Below, one piece after another: positions 27,065 to 36,376 of a stretch of 64,000 nucleotides of DNA. The position numbers were made by a program, and so were the translations under genes. Source of the DNA: Mesorhizobium sp. CAU 1732 (lineage in GTDB: Bacteria; Pseudomonadota; Alphaproteobacteria; Rhizobiales; Rhizobiaceae); contig NZ_JBDQQR010000001.1 of assembly GCF_039888675.1 (NCBI RefSeq), positions 2,976,001 to 3,040,000 on the forward strand, written 5' to 3'. The notes under the pieces were generated by a model. That model was not told the origin of the DNA, did no database searches, and was given only the letters and a program-made list of their open reading frames with translations. Each line of letters begins with the position of its first letter. Position 1 is the stretch's first letter.

Positions 27065-29230
27065 TTACACACCGTTCGAGCGCAGCGCGTCGACCTTGTC
27101 GAGTGCGGCGCGGACCTTCTCGTCGCGGCTGTAGACGTCGTTGAAGTAGTGAACCTCGCCCGCACCGTCCGGCCATGCGGTGAAGTAGGCGACGTAGACC
27201 GGCACTTTGGTCTGCAACGTCTCGCGCGAATGCGGGCGCTCGAGCCGCTGGTCGAGACGATCGCGATCCCAGCCGAGGACTGCCGCAGCCATGCCGCGTG
27301 GATCCTCCAGCCGTATGCAGCCGTTCGACAGCGCACGGTTCTCCCGACCGAAGAGGTGCTTTTCCGGCGTGTCGTGCAGGTAGATCGCGTGCTTGTTGGG
27401 GAACATGATCTTGAGTTCCCCCAGCGCGTTGCTCTTGCCCGGGCGCTGGCGCACGTCGAAGGGAACGTTGGCGCCATACTGGCCCCAGTTCACCGAGGAC
27501 GACGGGACGACCTGCCCGCGCGAATTCACCACCTCGAAGCCGTTGCGGTCGAGATAAGATGGGTCGCTATAGAGCTTCGGCATGTATTTGTTGACCAAAA
27601 TCGACTTCGGAACGCCCCAATAGGGGTGGAATTCGACATAATCGATCTCGTCCTGGAAGAAGTAGGTCTGCGTTCCCAGACCGCCGACGACGGTGCGCAT
27701 CGACAGCTTCGCCTCGCCGTCCTCGACATAGGTCGCGTCGAAAGCCGGCGTGTTGATGAACACGTGGCGCGGCGTGAAATCGGAGGGAAGCCAGCGGATC
27801 TGTTCGAGCGCGATCTCGACCTTCTCGATGCGCGCCGCCTTCGATTCGCCCGCCAGAGCCTGGATCGTGCGCGCACCGATCACGCCGTCGTCGCCGACGC
27901 CTGCGGCCGTCTGCGCCGCCTTGATGACGGGCACCAGTTCCTGCGTATAGGTCTCGCTGCCCAGATTGCGCGTCAGCGCATCGCCATGCACTGTCCGGAA
28001 TTCGTCGGTTGCCTTCTGCAGGATCAGGCTGAGAATTTTGGGGAATTCCGCATTGGTCTCGCCCGGTCGAACGAGGGTCTTCGGCGCGATGACGATATCG
28101 TTCTCGCTGCTGGCGCGCAGCATTTCGAGCTCGACGCGCAACGCCTTGTACTGGTCGTCGACCGGATGCTGGGTCTCCAGCAGCGCGGCGACCTCCTGCG
28201 TCGAACGCAGGGACTGAAGCATCGCCACCTGATCAAGCGGCTTGGGCGCAAAATCGTAGTAGCCGGAAATGCGGTTCGGATCGATCCTGCCCGAGCGGGC
28301 ATCGCGCACATAGCGAAGCAGACGCGCCGAAAGCTCCATTTCAAATGCGGTCAGCGCAGCAATGTCGCTGCCCACGGGCACGGCCACGGCGTAATCCTGC
28401 GCATTCAGGCCATGGCTTGCGGCCTTGCCGAGCACGTCCAGTGCCTGCGCAGCCTGCTCGTTCGCGCGGCCATCACTCACCCACATGAGTTCAGGCACCG
28501 CACTGTAGTGCGCGACCAGCGCATCTGCGATTTCTTTTTCTGCGAGCAGTTCGTGATTTTGCAGCGATGCGATCTGCTCATCGGTGAGAGGTTGCGACGC
28601 GGAGGCTGCCACAGTCGCGGAAGGCGGTTCGTCCATGTCGAGCGGCGCGGCAGTTTGGGCCGCATCGACGCCGATGGGTTTGGCGTCCTCGACGCGCGGA
28701 ATCGCCGTCTCCGATGCGGCAATCTCGTCGGCCTTCGCTGCTTCCACCGCTTCGCTCGCAGCGTTCAGCACGCTCTCCAAATCGCCTGAAACACGCGTGC
28801 GGTCGGTCTCTGGCGAGATGGCGTCGGTCGCCACGCTTGGCTGCTGGAGCTGAACGACCTGGCGTTCGGGATCTACGGCGCTCTCGGCCCGCGTGGTGCT
28901 GACAGGCGTGTTGTCGAGCAAGACGGGCGCGGTCAGTCCGGCAGCATGGGTCCGGTCGGGCTTGATCGCCGCGAAATCCACGCGAACCAGCGCGTCGGTC
29001 TTGTAGGTATAGTAGCTCGGTCCCGTGATCCGAGGCGGCGCGCGGCGCGCTGGTGCTGGCGCCGCCCGCTCCACCGCGACGGGTGGCGGCATCTCCTGCT
29101 GCACGCGACGATCGTTGCGGAACAGCCGCTCGAAGAGGTTCTGGGCCGACGCCTGCTGCATGTCGGCGGCAAACAAGGCCGCGATCGCTGTGGACGAGAT
29201 GGCCAGAATCCTGGCGCGCGACAAAGACAT
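27065..29230 (-). CDS. L,D-transpeptidase, YcbB/LdtD-type
   Basis: A 721-residue periplasmic peptidoglycan enzyme. The signal peptide MSLSRARILAISSTAIAALF is at ATG 29230, which has GAGGGG 7 nt upstream. A long low-complexity Ala/Glu/Pro linker (about 35-215) precedes a YcbB-type scaffold domain, a peptidoglycan-binding helix segment (VIKAAQTAAGVGDDGVIGAR) and the catalytic domain. The catalytic Cys is in ALSNGCIRLEDPRG with the upstream His in IYLHDTPEKHLFG. It forms 3-3 crosslinks, which dominate in Hyphomicrobiales that grow at the pole. It may also attach outer-membrane proteins to peptidoglycan. Confidence 0.92.
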   Translation of the reverse strand: MSLSRARILAISSTAIAALFAADMQQASAQNLFERLFRNDRRVQQEMPPPVAVERAAPAPARRAPPRITGPSYYTYKTDALVRVDFAAIKPDRTHAAGLTAPVLLDNTPVSTTRAESAVDPERQVVQLQQPSVATDAISPETDRTRVSGDLESVLNAASEAVEAAKADEIAASETAIPRVEDAKPIGVDAAQTAAPLDMDEPPSATVAASASQPLTDEQIASLQNHELLAEKEIADALVAHYSAVPELMWVSDGRANEQAAQALDVLGKAASHGLNAQDYAVAVPVGSDIAALTAFEMELSARLLRYVRDARSGRIDPNRISGYYDFAPKPLDQVAMLQSLRSTQEVAALLETQHPVDDQYKALRVELEMLRASSENDIVIAPKTLVRPGETNAEFPKILSLILQKATDEFRTVHGDALTRNLGSETYTQELVPVIKAAQTAAGVGDDGVIGARTIQALAGESKAARIEKVEIALEQIRWLPSDFTPRHVFINTPAFDATYVEDGEAKLSMRTVVGGLGTQTYFFQDEIDYVEFHPYWGVPKSILVNKYMPKLYSDPSYLDRNGFEVVNSRGQVVPSSSVNWGQYGANVPFDVRQRPGKSNALGELKIMFPNKHAIYLHDTPEKHLFGRENRALSNGCIRLEDPRGMAAAVLGWDRDRLDQRLERPHSRETLQTKVPVYVAYFTAWPDGAGEVHYFNDVYSRDEKVRAALDKVDALRSNGV

Positions 29231-29561
29231 TGCTGATCCCCTCTTCCGCCCGTCGATCGCTGCCCATGGGATTGCAGGCGATGCGGGCGCGATCATGATG
29301 CTGAACGCCTGCGCGAAGCATGCGAAGCAGCGGCGACTGCGACTATATGGACTAAGCCCCGCGCTGTTAAGCGCCGGGCAGGATCACGCCTTCGCGATGA
29401 CGTTCAACCGTGTCGCCGATACCACAACCCGGTTGCGGTTAATGAAGAGTAACCATGTCAGGCCGGGCGCGCGATCGTGATCGCTGTCCAAGAGGCTGGA
29501 TTTCCGCGTCGGCCTCGCTAAAGAAGCGGCACAGTTCTTTTCGCGACAACGGATGCTAGCC
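29231..29561. other. Divergent intergenic region, no gene seen
   Basis: This 331-bp region separates the divergent L,D-transpeptidase and fumarase genes. It should hold both promoters, but I see no convincing -35/-10 pair, palindrome or small ORF with a ribosome site. Confidence 0.5.
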
Positions 29562-31181
29562 ATGGCCGATACGGCAACAGCCAATCTTTTTCCTCTTGGA
29601 GCGGACGAGACCCCCTACCGGAAACTCACCTCGGATTTCGTGTCCGTGGACCATTTCCGTGGCCAGGAGGTGCTTACCGTCGAGGCGGAAGGGCTCCGCC
29701 TTTTGTCCGAAACGGCCTTCTCCGACATCAATCACCTGCTGCGTCCCGGTCACCTCAAGCAGCTCGCCGCGATCCTGGAAGACCCCGAGGCGACCGACAA
29801 TGACCGCTTCGTCGCCTACGATCTCCTGAAGAACGCGAACATCGCAGCCGGCGGCGTGCTGCCGATGTGCCAGGATACGGGCACCGCGATCATCATGGGC
29901 AAGAAGGGCCGTCGCGTCTGGACCGAGGGCGGTGACGACGACGCGCTCGGCAAGGGCGTGCTCGACGCCTACGAGAAGAAGAACCTGCGCTATTCGCAGC
30001 TCGCGCCGCTTTCGATGTTCGACGAAAAGAACACCAAGAACAACCTGCCGGCGCAGATCGACATCTACGAGGAAGGCGAAGACGCCTACAAGTTCCTGTT
30101 CGTGGCAAAGGGCGGCGGATCGGCCAACAAGACGTTCCTGTATCAGGGAACGCCGTCTCTCCTGACCCACGACCGCATGATCGACTTCCTCAAGGAGAAG
30201 ATCCTGATGCTCGGAACGGCCGCCTGCCCGCCCTACCATCTGGCGATCGTCATCGGCGGCACATCCGCCGAAATGAACCTGAAGACGGTGAAGCTCGCCT
30301 CCACGCGCTATCTCGACGCCCTGCCGACCTCCGGCGGCGAGGACGGCCACGCCTTCCGCGATCTGGAGATGGAGGCCGAGGTCCACAGGCTGACCCAGCA
30401 GATGGGCGTCGGCGCACAGTTCGGCGGCAAATATTTCTGCCACGACGTGCGCGTGATTCGCCTGCCGCGCCACGGCGCGTCTTTGCCGATCGGTCTCGGC
30501 GTGTCCTGCTCGGCGGATCGACAGGCGAAGGGCAAGATCACCAAGGACGGCATTTTCATCGAGGAGCTGGAGACCAATCCGGCGCGCTACATGCCGGACA
30601 TCGACGAAGACAGACTGACCTCGCATGTCGTCCGCATTGACCTCAACCAGCCGATGACTCAGATTCTGAGCGAACTGGCAAAACACCCTGTAAAGACACG
30701 TGTTTCTCTCTCTGGATCGATCATCGTCGCGCGCGACATCGCCCATGCGAAGATCCGCGAGCGGCTCGAGAATGGCGAGCCGATGCCGGAGTATTTCAAG
30801 AACCATCCCATCTACTATGCCGGACCCGCCAAGACGCCCGCGGGCTATGCGTCGGGCTCGTTCGGGCCGACCACGGCCGGCCGCATGGACAGCTATGTCG
30901 ACCAATTCCAGTCTTTCGGCGGATCGATGGTCATGCTCGCCAAAGGCAACCGCTCGCGCCAGGTGCGCGAGGCCTGCGGCCGCCATGGCGGGTTCTATCT
31001 CGGCTCGATCGGTGGCCCGGCAGCCAGACTGGCGCAGGATTGCATCAAGAAGGTTGAGGTGGTGGAGTATCCCGAACTCGGCATGGAGGCGATCTGGCGC
31101 ATCGAGGTCGAGGATTTCCCCGCTTTCATCGTCATCGATGACAAGGGCAACGACTTCTTCAAGGAACTCAACCTCGGCTGA
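29562..31181 (+). CDS. fumA: Class I fumarate hydratase
   Basis: A 539-residue iron-sulphur fumarase of the TCA cycle. Cys ligands for the 4Fe-4S cluster are in [22 protein letters not shown] and [14 protein letters not shown]. The C-terminal beta domain carries [15 protein letters not shown] and [19 protein letters not shown] 29562 ([13 protein letters not shown]) is preferred over the in-frame ATG three codons earlier. Class I enzymes are oxygen-sensitive. The rhodanese gene follows after 13 bp and may be co-transcribed; a link to Fe-S or sulphur supply is possible. Confidence 0.95.
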   Translation: MADTATANLFPLGADETPYRKLTSDFVSVDHFRGQEVLTVEAEGLRLLSETAFSDINHLLRPGHLKQLAAILEDPEATDNDRFVAYDLLKNANIAAGGVLPMCQDTGTAIIMGKKGRRVWTEGGDDDALGKGVLDAYEKKNLRYSQLAPLSMFDEKNTKNNLPAQIDIYEEGEDAYKFLFVAKGGGSANKTFLYQGTPSLLTHDRMIDFLKEKILMLGTAACPPYHLAIVIGGTSAEMNLKTVKLASTRYLDALPTSGGEDGHAFRDLEMEAEVHRLTQQMGVGAQFGGKYFCHDVRVIRLPRHGASLPIGLGVSCSADRQAKGKITKDGIFIEELETNPARYMPDIDEDRLTSHVVRIDLNQPMTQILSELAKHPVKTRVSLSGSIIVARDIAHAKIRERLENGEPMPEYFKNHPIYYAGPAKTPAGYASGSFGPTTAGRMDSYVDQFQSFGGSMVMLAKGNRSRQVREACGRHGGFYLGSIGGPAARLAQDCIKKVEVVEYPELGMEAIWRIEVEDFPAFIVIDDKGNDFFKELNLG

Positions 31182-31194
31182 AGCGGAGATCACC

Positions 31195-31596
31195 ATGGCA
31201 ATGAAGAAGGGATATCGGGCGCTGCTCGATGAGGCGAATGCCGAGATCGAAGCGGTGTCGCCGCAGGAGGCGCACGCGCTGGCGCAATCGGCAGACGTGG
31301 TGCTGGTGGATATCCGCGATCCGCGCGAACTGGACCGCGACGGCAGGATCGAAGGCGCGCTCCATGCGCCGCGCGGCATGCTCGAATTCTGGATCGATCC
31401 CGAGAGCCCGTATCACAAGCCGATCTTCGCCAGCGGGAAGACCTTTGTGTTCTTCTGCGCGGGCGGATTGCGGTCCGCGCTCGCGACCAAGACCGCACAG
31501 GACATGGGGCTTGAACCGGTCAAGCACATTGAAGGCGGGTTCGGTGCGTGGAAGGAAGCGGGCCTGCCGATCGAGGCGCCGAAACCGAAGACCTGA
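31195..31596 (+). CDS. Rhodanese-domain protein
   Basis: A single-domain rhodanese of 133 residues. The active-site Cys is in FFCAGGLRSALATK, after the DVVLVDIRDPRELDRDGRI strand and the EGALHAPRGML CH2 motif; the C-terminal GGFGAWKEAGLPI is typical. Start ATG 31195 follows GCGGAGATCACC. Sulphurtransfer or persulphide carrier activity is expected; the physiological partner is unknown. It lies 13 bp after fumA. Confidence 0.88.
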   Translation: MAMKKGYRALLDEANAEIEAVSPQEAHALAQSADVVLVDIRDPRELDRDGRIEGALHAPRGMLEFWIDPESPYHKPIFASGKTFVFFCAGGLRSALATKTAQDMGLEPVKHIEGGFGAWKEAGLPIEAPKPKT

Positions 31597-31612
31597 CCAA
31601 AGCGGGGCTTGG

Positions 31613-32503
31613 TCAGAACCCCGCCACCGCGAATTCGGCGATCTGGTTCGCGATCGCCGCGTCGGCGATGATCCGCCGATGCCCCCTGCCCGGCACACGC
31701 ACGAGACGCACATGGTCTCCCGCGTCCTCGAACTGCCGCGCGCTTTCGAACGACACTTCCTTGTCGTCGGGCGCATGGACCGCGAGCGTCTCGATGCGCA
31801 GCTCACGCAACTGATCGGCAGCGACGAAACTCTCAAGCGGATGGCCCGCGACGCGCTCCACCTGGCCGGCGAGCGCCATCTGTGTGCGTGTTCCAAGACC
31901 GAGGAACCGGCCGAAATCCTCGAAAAGACCCGGCATCGAACTCGGCGCGGCCACGAGCACCAGACGTTTCGCCTCGACCGGCGCGATCCCCCTTATGGAG
32001 CCGAAAACAGCGTTGACGGCCACCGCACCGCCGAACGAATGCCCAACGATCGCCGAAAACGGCCCGAACCAGTCGGCAGCCGCACGCACTGCGGCGACCG
32101 CCAGCGCGAGATTCAGACGGCGGCCGGTCGAGCGTCCGTGCCCGGGAAGATCGAGCGCGATGACGCGGAACCCCTGATGGCGCAGTGCCTCGATCAGCGT
32201 GCGCATATGTTCGGTGCGCGAACGCCAGCCATGAACGACGAGAACGGCCGGAGCGCTGCGCCCCTCTGGCGGCCCGAAATCATGGGCCACGACCCATCCG
32301 TCGCGCGTGCGCAGATGATGGTGCCGCGCCTCGTCCATGAACGCCGCCGAATCGCGCAACATGTCGGCTTCGCGCTTCGTGGGCCTGTCCGGATCGGGCG
32401 TGCGGCAGAAGAGCTCAAAGGCAACGCGGCCGGTCGCGCGCGGCGCGATTTGTTCGGCAAGCATGAATGCGCTACGGAAGAGCAGGTAACCAAAAGAGGC
32501 CAT
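31613..32503 (-). CDS. Alpha/beta hydrolase under MarR-type control
   Basis: A 296-residue hydrolase. The oxyanion motif HGWRSRTEHM, the DLPGHGRS strand-turn, the nucleophile VGHSFGGAVAVNAV (Ser near 163) and a C-terminal His in GRGHRRIIAD make an intact catalytic set. An N-terminal hydrophobic stretch (FGYLLFRSAFMLA) may anchor it. ATG 32503 is used with GAGG 10 nt upstream. It is divergent from a MarR gene, and the paired operators between them probably control both. Substrate is unknown; MarR-linked hydrolases often act on phenolic esters or lactones. Confidence 0.85.
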   Translation of the reverse strand: MASFGYLLFRSAFMLAEQIAPRATGRVAFELFCRTPDPDRPTKREADMLRDSAAFMDEARHHHLRTRDGWVVAHDFGPPEGRSAPAVLVVHGWRSRTEHMRTLIEALRHQGFRVIALDLPGHGRSTGRRLNLALAVAAVRAAADWFGPFSAIVGHSFGGAVAVNAVFGSIRGIAPVEAKRLVLVAAPSSMPGLFEDFGRFLGLGTRTQMALAGQVERVAGHPLESFVAADQLRELRIETLAVHAPDDKEVSFESARQFEDAGDHVRLVRVPGRGHRRIIADAAIANQIAEFAVAGF

Positions 32504-32522
32504 GGCCGTGATCCTCAAAGTC

Positions 32523-32556
32523 GTTCAAACGTGAACAAACTAGTTCAATCATGAAC
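32523..32556. promoter_or_regulatory. Two tandem GTTCA-N4-TGAAC operators
   Basis: Perfect inverted repeats at 32523-32536 (spacer AACG) and 32543-32556 (spacer ATCA), 20 bp centre to centre, about two helical turns, so bound dimers would lie on the same DNA face. They sit between the divergent hydrolase and MarR genes, and the second contains the MarR start codon. They are the probable MarR binding sites. Confidence 0.7.
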
Positions 32557-33006
32557 AATAAACAACCCCTCCCCTGGGACAATCCGCGCTTCCGCAACTG
32601 GATCGCGCTCGTGCGCGCCGAAAAGGCCGTCGTGCGCGAACTGACGCGCGCACTGAGCCACCTCGACCTGAAGATCGGCCAGCTCGACGTCCTGATGAAC
32701 ATCTATCGCCATCCCGGCATGTCGCAGCACGATGTCGCGCGGCGTCTTCTCGTCGGGCGATCCAACATCACGATGCTGCTGCCGCAACTGGAAAAGCAGG
32801 GGCTCATCCGGCGCGAGGGCGACGCCAAGGACAAGCGCGTGATGCGGCTCTTTCTGACCGACGATGGCGAAGCAAGACTGATGCAGGCGCTGGACGTCTA
32901 TTCGGCCCTGATCGACCGGGTCATGGCGCAGTCCACGCCCGCCCAGTGCGACGCGATGGGCGATCAGATGCGCCGCATCGAGGAGATGCTGCGGCCGGAC
33001 GAATGA
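32551..33006 (+). CDS. MarR-family transcriptional regulator
   Basis: A 151-residue winged-helix dimer. The DNA-binding part runs HPGMSQHDVARRLLVGRSNITMLLPQLEKQGLI with the wing EGDAKDKRVMRLFLTDDGE. ATG 32551 lies inside the second operator palindrome and has no Shine-Dalgarno sequence. The mRNA is therefore either leaderless or the true start is a later codon, though no other Met is near. It is divergent from the alpha/beta hydrolase it presumably represses. Inducer is unknown. Confidence 0.88.
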   Translation: MNNKQPLPWDNPRFRNWIALVRAEKAVVRELTRALSHLDLKIGQLDVLMNIYRHPGMSQHDVARRLLVGRSNITMLLPQLEKQGLIRREGDAKDKRVMRLFLTDDGEARLMQALDVYSALIDRVMAQSTPAQCDAMGDQMRRIEEMLRPDE

Positions 33007-33019
33007 TCAGGCCGAGTGG

Positions 33020-33631
33020 CTACCACATCGTCTTGGCGGCGCGACCTGGCCATTCCGCATCATAGGCCTGTCCGTCGATAGACGCGTTGCTGGTGGCCGC
33101 GAGCATCGCGCCGGGCGTCGGCAGCGATTTTGGATCGACATGCCGGCTGGCATCCCAGAGCCCCGACCGCACGATCGCCCGCGCGCACTGGAAGTAGACG
33201 CTGTCGATTGCGATGACGATCACACAGCGCGGCGCGTGCCCATCGACGGCGAAGGACGCGCAGAGTTCCGCATCGGCCGAGAGCTGAGCACGTCCGTTGA
33301 CGCGCAGCGTCGTTCCCGAGCCGGGCACCAGGAACAGAAGGCCGACGCGTCCGTCGCGAACGATGTTCCTGAGCGAATCGGCGCGGTTGTTGCCACGCCG
33401 ATCCGGCATCATCAGCGTCCTGTGGTCATGGATGCGCACGAAACCGGCCAGGTCACCGCGCGGCGAGCAATCGAGCCCCTCCGGGCCAGCCGTCGAGAGC
33501 GCAACGAAGGGCGAGGCCTCGATGAAGGCCGCATATTCAGGGATCAGATGATCCAGTTCCTTGACGAGGGATGTCTCGCCCGGCTGGCCGTAAATCGCTT
33601 CGAGGTCTTCGATGGTGGAGATCGTCGTCAT
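33020..33631 (-). CDS. PPOX-class FMN-binding protein (MSMEG_1061-like)
   Basis: A 203-residue split-barrel flavoprotein. FVALSTAGPEGLDCSPRGD and LMMPDRRGNNRADSLRNIV are the FMN-binding pattern of the pyridoxamine-phosphate-oxidase-like MSMEG_1061 group, and GLLFLVPGSGTTLRVNGRA follows. Members are oxidoreductases of mostly unknown substrate. It is convergent with the MarR gene, 13 bp apart. Confidence 0.85.
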   Translation of the reverse strand: MTTISTIEDLEAIYGQPGETSLVKELDHLIPEYAAFIEASPFVALSTAGPEGLDCSPRGDLAGFVRIHDHRTLMMPDRRGNNRADSLRNIVRDGRVGLLFLVPGSGTTLRVNGRAQLSADAELCASFAVDGHAPRCVIVIAIDSVYFQCARAIVRSGLWDASRHVDPKSLPTPGAMLAATSNASIDGQAYDAEWPGRAAKTMW

Positions 33632-33692
33632 GTAAGGCTCCAGCCGGTGTTAGCGTCTGATGCGACAGCTATGCGACGTGGCGATGACAGGA

Positions 33693-34046
33693 TCACGCGT
33701 CGCGGGCGAGCCCCTTCGCCGCCAATTCGCTCTCATATTCGGCCCAGCGGCTGTCCTTCTCGTGCCCGAGCGTATGAAAATAGTCCCAGGTGAAGATGCC
33801 CGTGTCGTGGAAATCATCGAACGTGATCCGTACGGCGTAATTGCCGATCGGCTCGAGCTTGAGGATCGCGACGTTGCGCTTGCCTGGAACCGTCACGCGC
33901 TGCTCGGCCGAATGCCCCTGCACCTCCGCCGAAGGCGACAGGACGCGCAGCATCTCGGCCGAAAAAATGAATGCCGCGTGGCCCGGAAAGGTGACGGACA
34001 GCGTGCGCCTGTCCTTCGAAACGCGCAGTTCGGTAGGTGGCGTCAT
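33693..34046 (-). CDS. DUF971 protein
   Basis: A 117-residue protein matching DUF971, the small domain that also opens gamma-butyrobetaine hydroxylases. The pattern LRVSKDRRTLSVTFPGHAAF, KLEPIGNYAVRITFDDFHDTGIFTWDYFHTLG is characteristic. Stand-alone DUF971 proteins are linked to Fe-S assembly in some bacteria, but the function here is unknown. Followed on the same strand by the PPOX gene. Confidence 0.88.
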   Translation of the reverse strand: MTPPTELRVSKDRRTLSVTFPGHAAFIFSAEMLRVLSPSAEVQGHSAEQRVTVPGKRNVAILKLEPIGNYAVRITFDDFHDTGIFTWDYFHTLGHEKDSRWAEYESELAAKGLARDA

Positions 34047-34247
34047 CTGTGCATCCTTCGGTTCGCATCCGAACTAGGCGTGATTGCAGACCATGTGAAG
34101 AGCTGCGGTGTCGACCTGTACCAGAAAAATCGCTGATCGGGCGTCGCCTGCGTGATCCAGATAGTCGTCGCAGCACCTTGAAATGGACACGGCTTTGCCC
34201 GACATTCGGGCCACGGCGCAGCACGCGCCTCAAGGATATCAAGGCGC

Positions 34248-35258
34248 ATGCATTCAAACGGCACCAGCATGATCGATCCGTTCGGGCGCGACATCTCCTA
34301 TCTGCGCGTCTCCGTGACCGATCGCTGCGACTTCCGCTGCACCTACTGCATGGCGGAAGACATGACCTTTTTGCCGAAAAAGGATCTGCTGAGCCTCGAG
34401 GAACTGGATCGCCTCTGCACCGTGTTCATCGAGAAGGGCGTGAAGAAGCTGCGCCTGACCGGCGGCGAGCCGCTTGTCCGCAAGAATGTCATGCACCTGG
34501 TCCGCCAGATTTCGCGTCATCTCGAAAGCGGCGCGCTCGAAGAACTGACGCTGACGACCAACGGTTCGCAACTGTCGCGGTTTGCGCAGGAACTTGCCGA
34601 TTGCGGCGTACGGCGCATCAACGTCTCGCTGGATACGCTCGACCCCGTCAAGTTCCGGTCGATCACGCGCTGGGGCGATCTCTCGCGCGTTCTCGCAGGC
34701 ATCGAGGCGGCAGAGGCGGCCGGGCTGAAAATCAAGCTCAACGCCGTTGCGTTGAAGGGTTTCAATGATGGCGAGCTGCCCGACATGATGCGCTGGGCGC
34801 ATGGTCGCGGCATGGATTTGACGGTCATCGAGACGATGCCGATGGGCGAGATCGACGAGGATCGGACCGATCAGTATCTGCCCCTGTCGCGTCTGCGCGC
34901 CGATCTCGAACGGCAGTTCACGCTGAGCGACATCCCCTACAAGACCGGCGGCCCCGCACGCTATGTGAAGGTTGCCGAGACCGGTGGGCGGCTAGGCTTC
35001 ATCACGCCGATGACGCACAATTTCTGCGAGAGCTGCAACCGCGTCCGCCTGACCTGCACCGGCACGCTTTACATGTGCCTCGGCCAGGATGACGCGGCAG
35101 ACCTGCGCGCGCCGCTGCGTGCCTCCGAGGGCAACGAACTTCTGTCGAACGCGATCGACGAAGCGATCGGCCGCAAACCCAAGGGCCATGATTTCGTGAT
35201 CGACCGGCGGACCAATCGACCGGCCGTCTCTCGCCATATGAGCGTTACCGGCGGTTGA
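34248..35258 (+). CDS. moaA: GTP 3',8-cyclase, molybdenum cofactor biosynthesis
   Basis: A 336-residue radical-SAM enzyme that begins molybdopterin synthesis from GTP. The SAM cluster ligands are Cys27, Cys31 and Cys34 in RCDFRCTYC, and the second C-terminal 4Fe-4S cluster is in [18 protein letters not shown]. The required C-terminal Gly-Gly is present (SVTGG). A Met at codon 8 is an alternative start. It opens a same-strand series with two exporters and mobAB, though moaC, moaD and moaE are not in the window. No Moco-type riboswitch is obvious in the 200-bp upstream spacer. Confidence 0.95.
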   Translation: MHSNGTSMIDPFGRDISYLRVSVTDRCDFRCTYCMAEDMTFLPKKDLLSLEELDRLCTVFIEKGVKKLRLTGGEPLVRKNVMHLVRQISRHLESGALEELTLTTNGSQLSRFAQELADCGVRRINVSLDTLDPVKFRSITRWGDLSRVLAGIEAAEAAGLKIKLNAVALKGFNDGELPDMMRWAHGRGMDLTVIETMPMGEIDEDRTDQYLPLSRLRADLERQFTLSDIPYKTGGPARYVKVAETGGRLGFITPMTHNFCESCNRVRLTCTGTLYMCLGQDDAADLRAPLRASEGNELLSNAIDEAIGRKPKGHDFVIDRRTNRPAVSRHMSVTGG

Positions 35259-35301
35259 GCCCTGCCGGCATCGCGCGCAATTTGTCTTCCAGTCTGGCCT
35301 C

Positions 35302-36315
35302 ATGGCCCCATGCATTGTCGCGACTGATGGTTGCGCTTGGCCCAATGCGGCCATAGACCGGACGCAAGACAAAAAGACTGCACCGGAAACGCTCTTGCCC
35401 CTTTCGCCCAATCTGCGCGGCTCGCTGTTCATGGTCGTATCCATGGCCGGCTTCGTCATGAACGATACGCTTTCGAAAACCGTCATCGAGACCCTGAACC
35501 AGGGACAGATGATGTTCGTCCGCGGCCTCTTCGCATCGGTGATGATCGGGGCGCTGGCGTGGACCCAGGGCGCGCTGCGGGCCCCCTCGCAAGTGGCTCA
35601 TCCCATGGTCCTGCTGCGCATCGTCGCCGAACTCGTGGCCACCGTGACGTTTCTTCTGGCTCTGGCCAACATGCCGCTCGCCAACATTTCGGCAGTCTTG
35701 CAGGCGCTGCCTTTGGCGGTGACGATGGGTGCGGCGCTGTTCCTCGGCGAAACCGTCGGCTGGCGACGCTGGATCGCGATCGCAGTCGGCTTCGCGGGCG
35801 TGCTGGTGATCGTGCGGCCGGGCTTCGAAGGATTTACCGCCTATTCCCTGCTCGCGCTCGTCAGCGTCGTTTTCTGCGCCATCCGTGATCTCGCGACCCG
35901 GAAAATCCCGCACCATGTGCCGTCCCTGCTGGTTTCCACCGTGACGGCCACCTCGGTCACGATCGGCGGCGCGATCCTGATCGTTCCCTTGGGTGGCTGG
36001 ACGCCGATGTCGGGTGCGGAGATCGGCATGCTCTTCGCCGCCGCGGTGTTGGTCCTCTTCGGCTACCAGTTCATCATCATGGCGATGCGCACCGGCGACA
36101 TCTCGTTCGTAGCGCCCTTCCGCTATACGGCGCTCCTGTGGGCGATCCTGTTGGGCTATCTGGCATTCGGCGACGTGCCGGACACGGTCATGATCGTCGG
36201 CGCATCGATCGTCGTGGCTTCGGGCCTCTATACGCTGTACCGGGAGCGGGTCGTGGGCAAGCAAAAGCCCGCAGCCGAAAGCACCGGCCCGTCGATGGCG
36301 CCGGATGGGTTGTAA
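35302..36315 (+). CDS. DMT/EamA-family transporter
   Basis: A 337-residue protein with about ten predicted transmembrane helices in two EamA repeats (residues 40-175 and 190-320). The first repeat has PLANISAVLQALPLAVTMGAALFLGE, the typical end-of-repeat signature, and the second ISFVAPFRYTALLWAILLGYLAFGD. The N-terminal 40 residues before the first helix look non-conserved, so the true start may be later. Probably an exporter of metabolites; substrate unknown. Confidence 0.82.
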   Translation: MAPCIVATDGCAWPNAAIDRTQDKKTAPETLLPLSPNLRGSLFMVVSMAGFVMNDTLSKTVIETLNQGQMMFVRGLFASVMIGALAWTQGALRAPSQVAHPMVLLRIVAELVATVTFLLALANMPLANISAVLQALPLAVTMGAALFLGETVGWRRWIAIAVGFAGVLVIVRPGFEGFTAYSLLALVSVVFCAIRDLATRKIPHHVPSLLVSTVTATSVTIGGAILIVPLGGWTPMSGAEIGMLFAAAVLVLFGYQFIIMAMRTGDISFVAPFRYTALLWAILLGYLAFGDVPDTVMIVGASIVVASGLYTLYRERVVGKQKPAAESTGPSMAPDGL

Positions 36316-36376
36316 ACGCGCTATAGGAAATCACCCCATGAAGCTCTGCTTCGCGACCTGAAACCGAACGGACACG

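Noticed and set aside
34047..34247. Possible molybdenum-cofactor riboswitch before moaA
   Set aside because: No paired segments matching the Moco RNA were recognised, and the motif is uncommon in this group.
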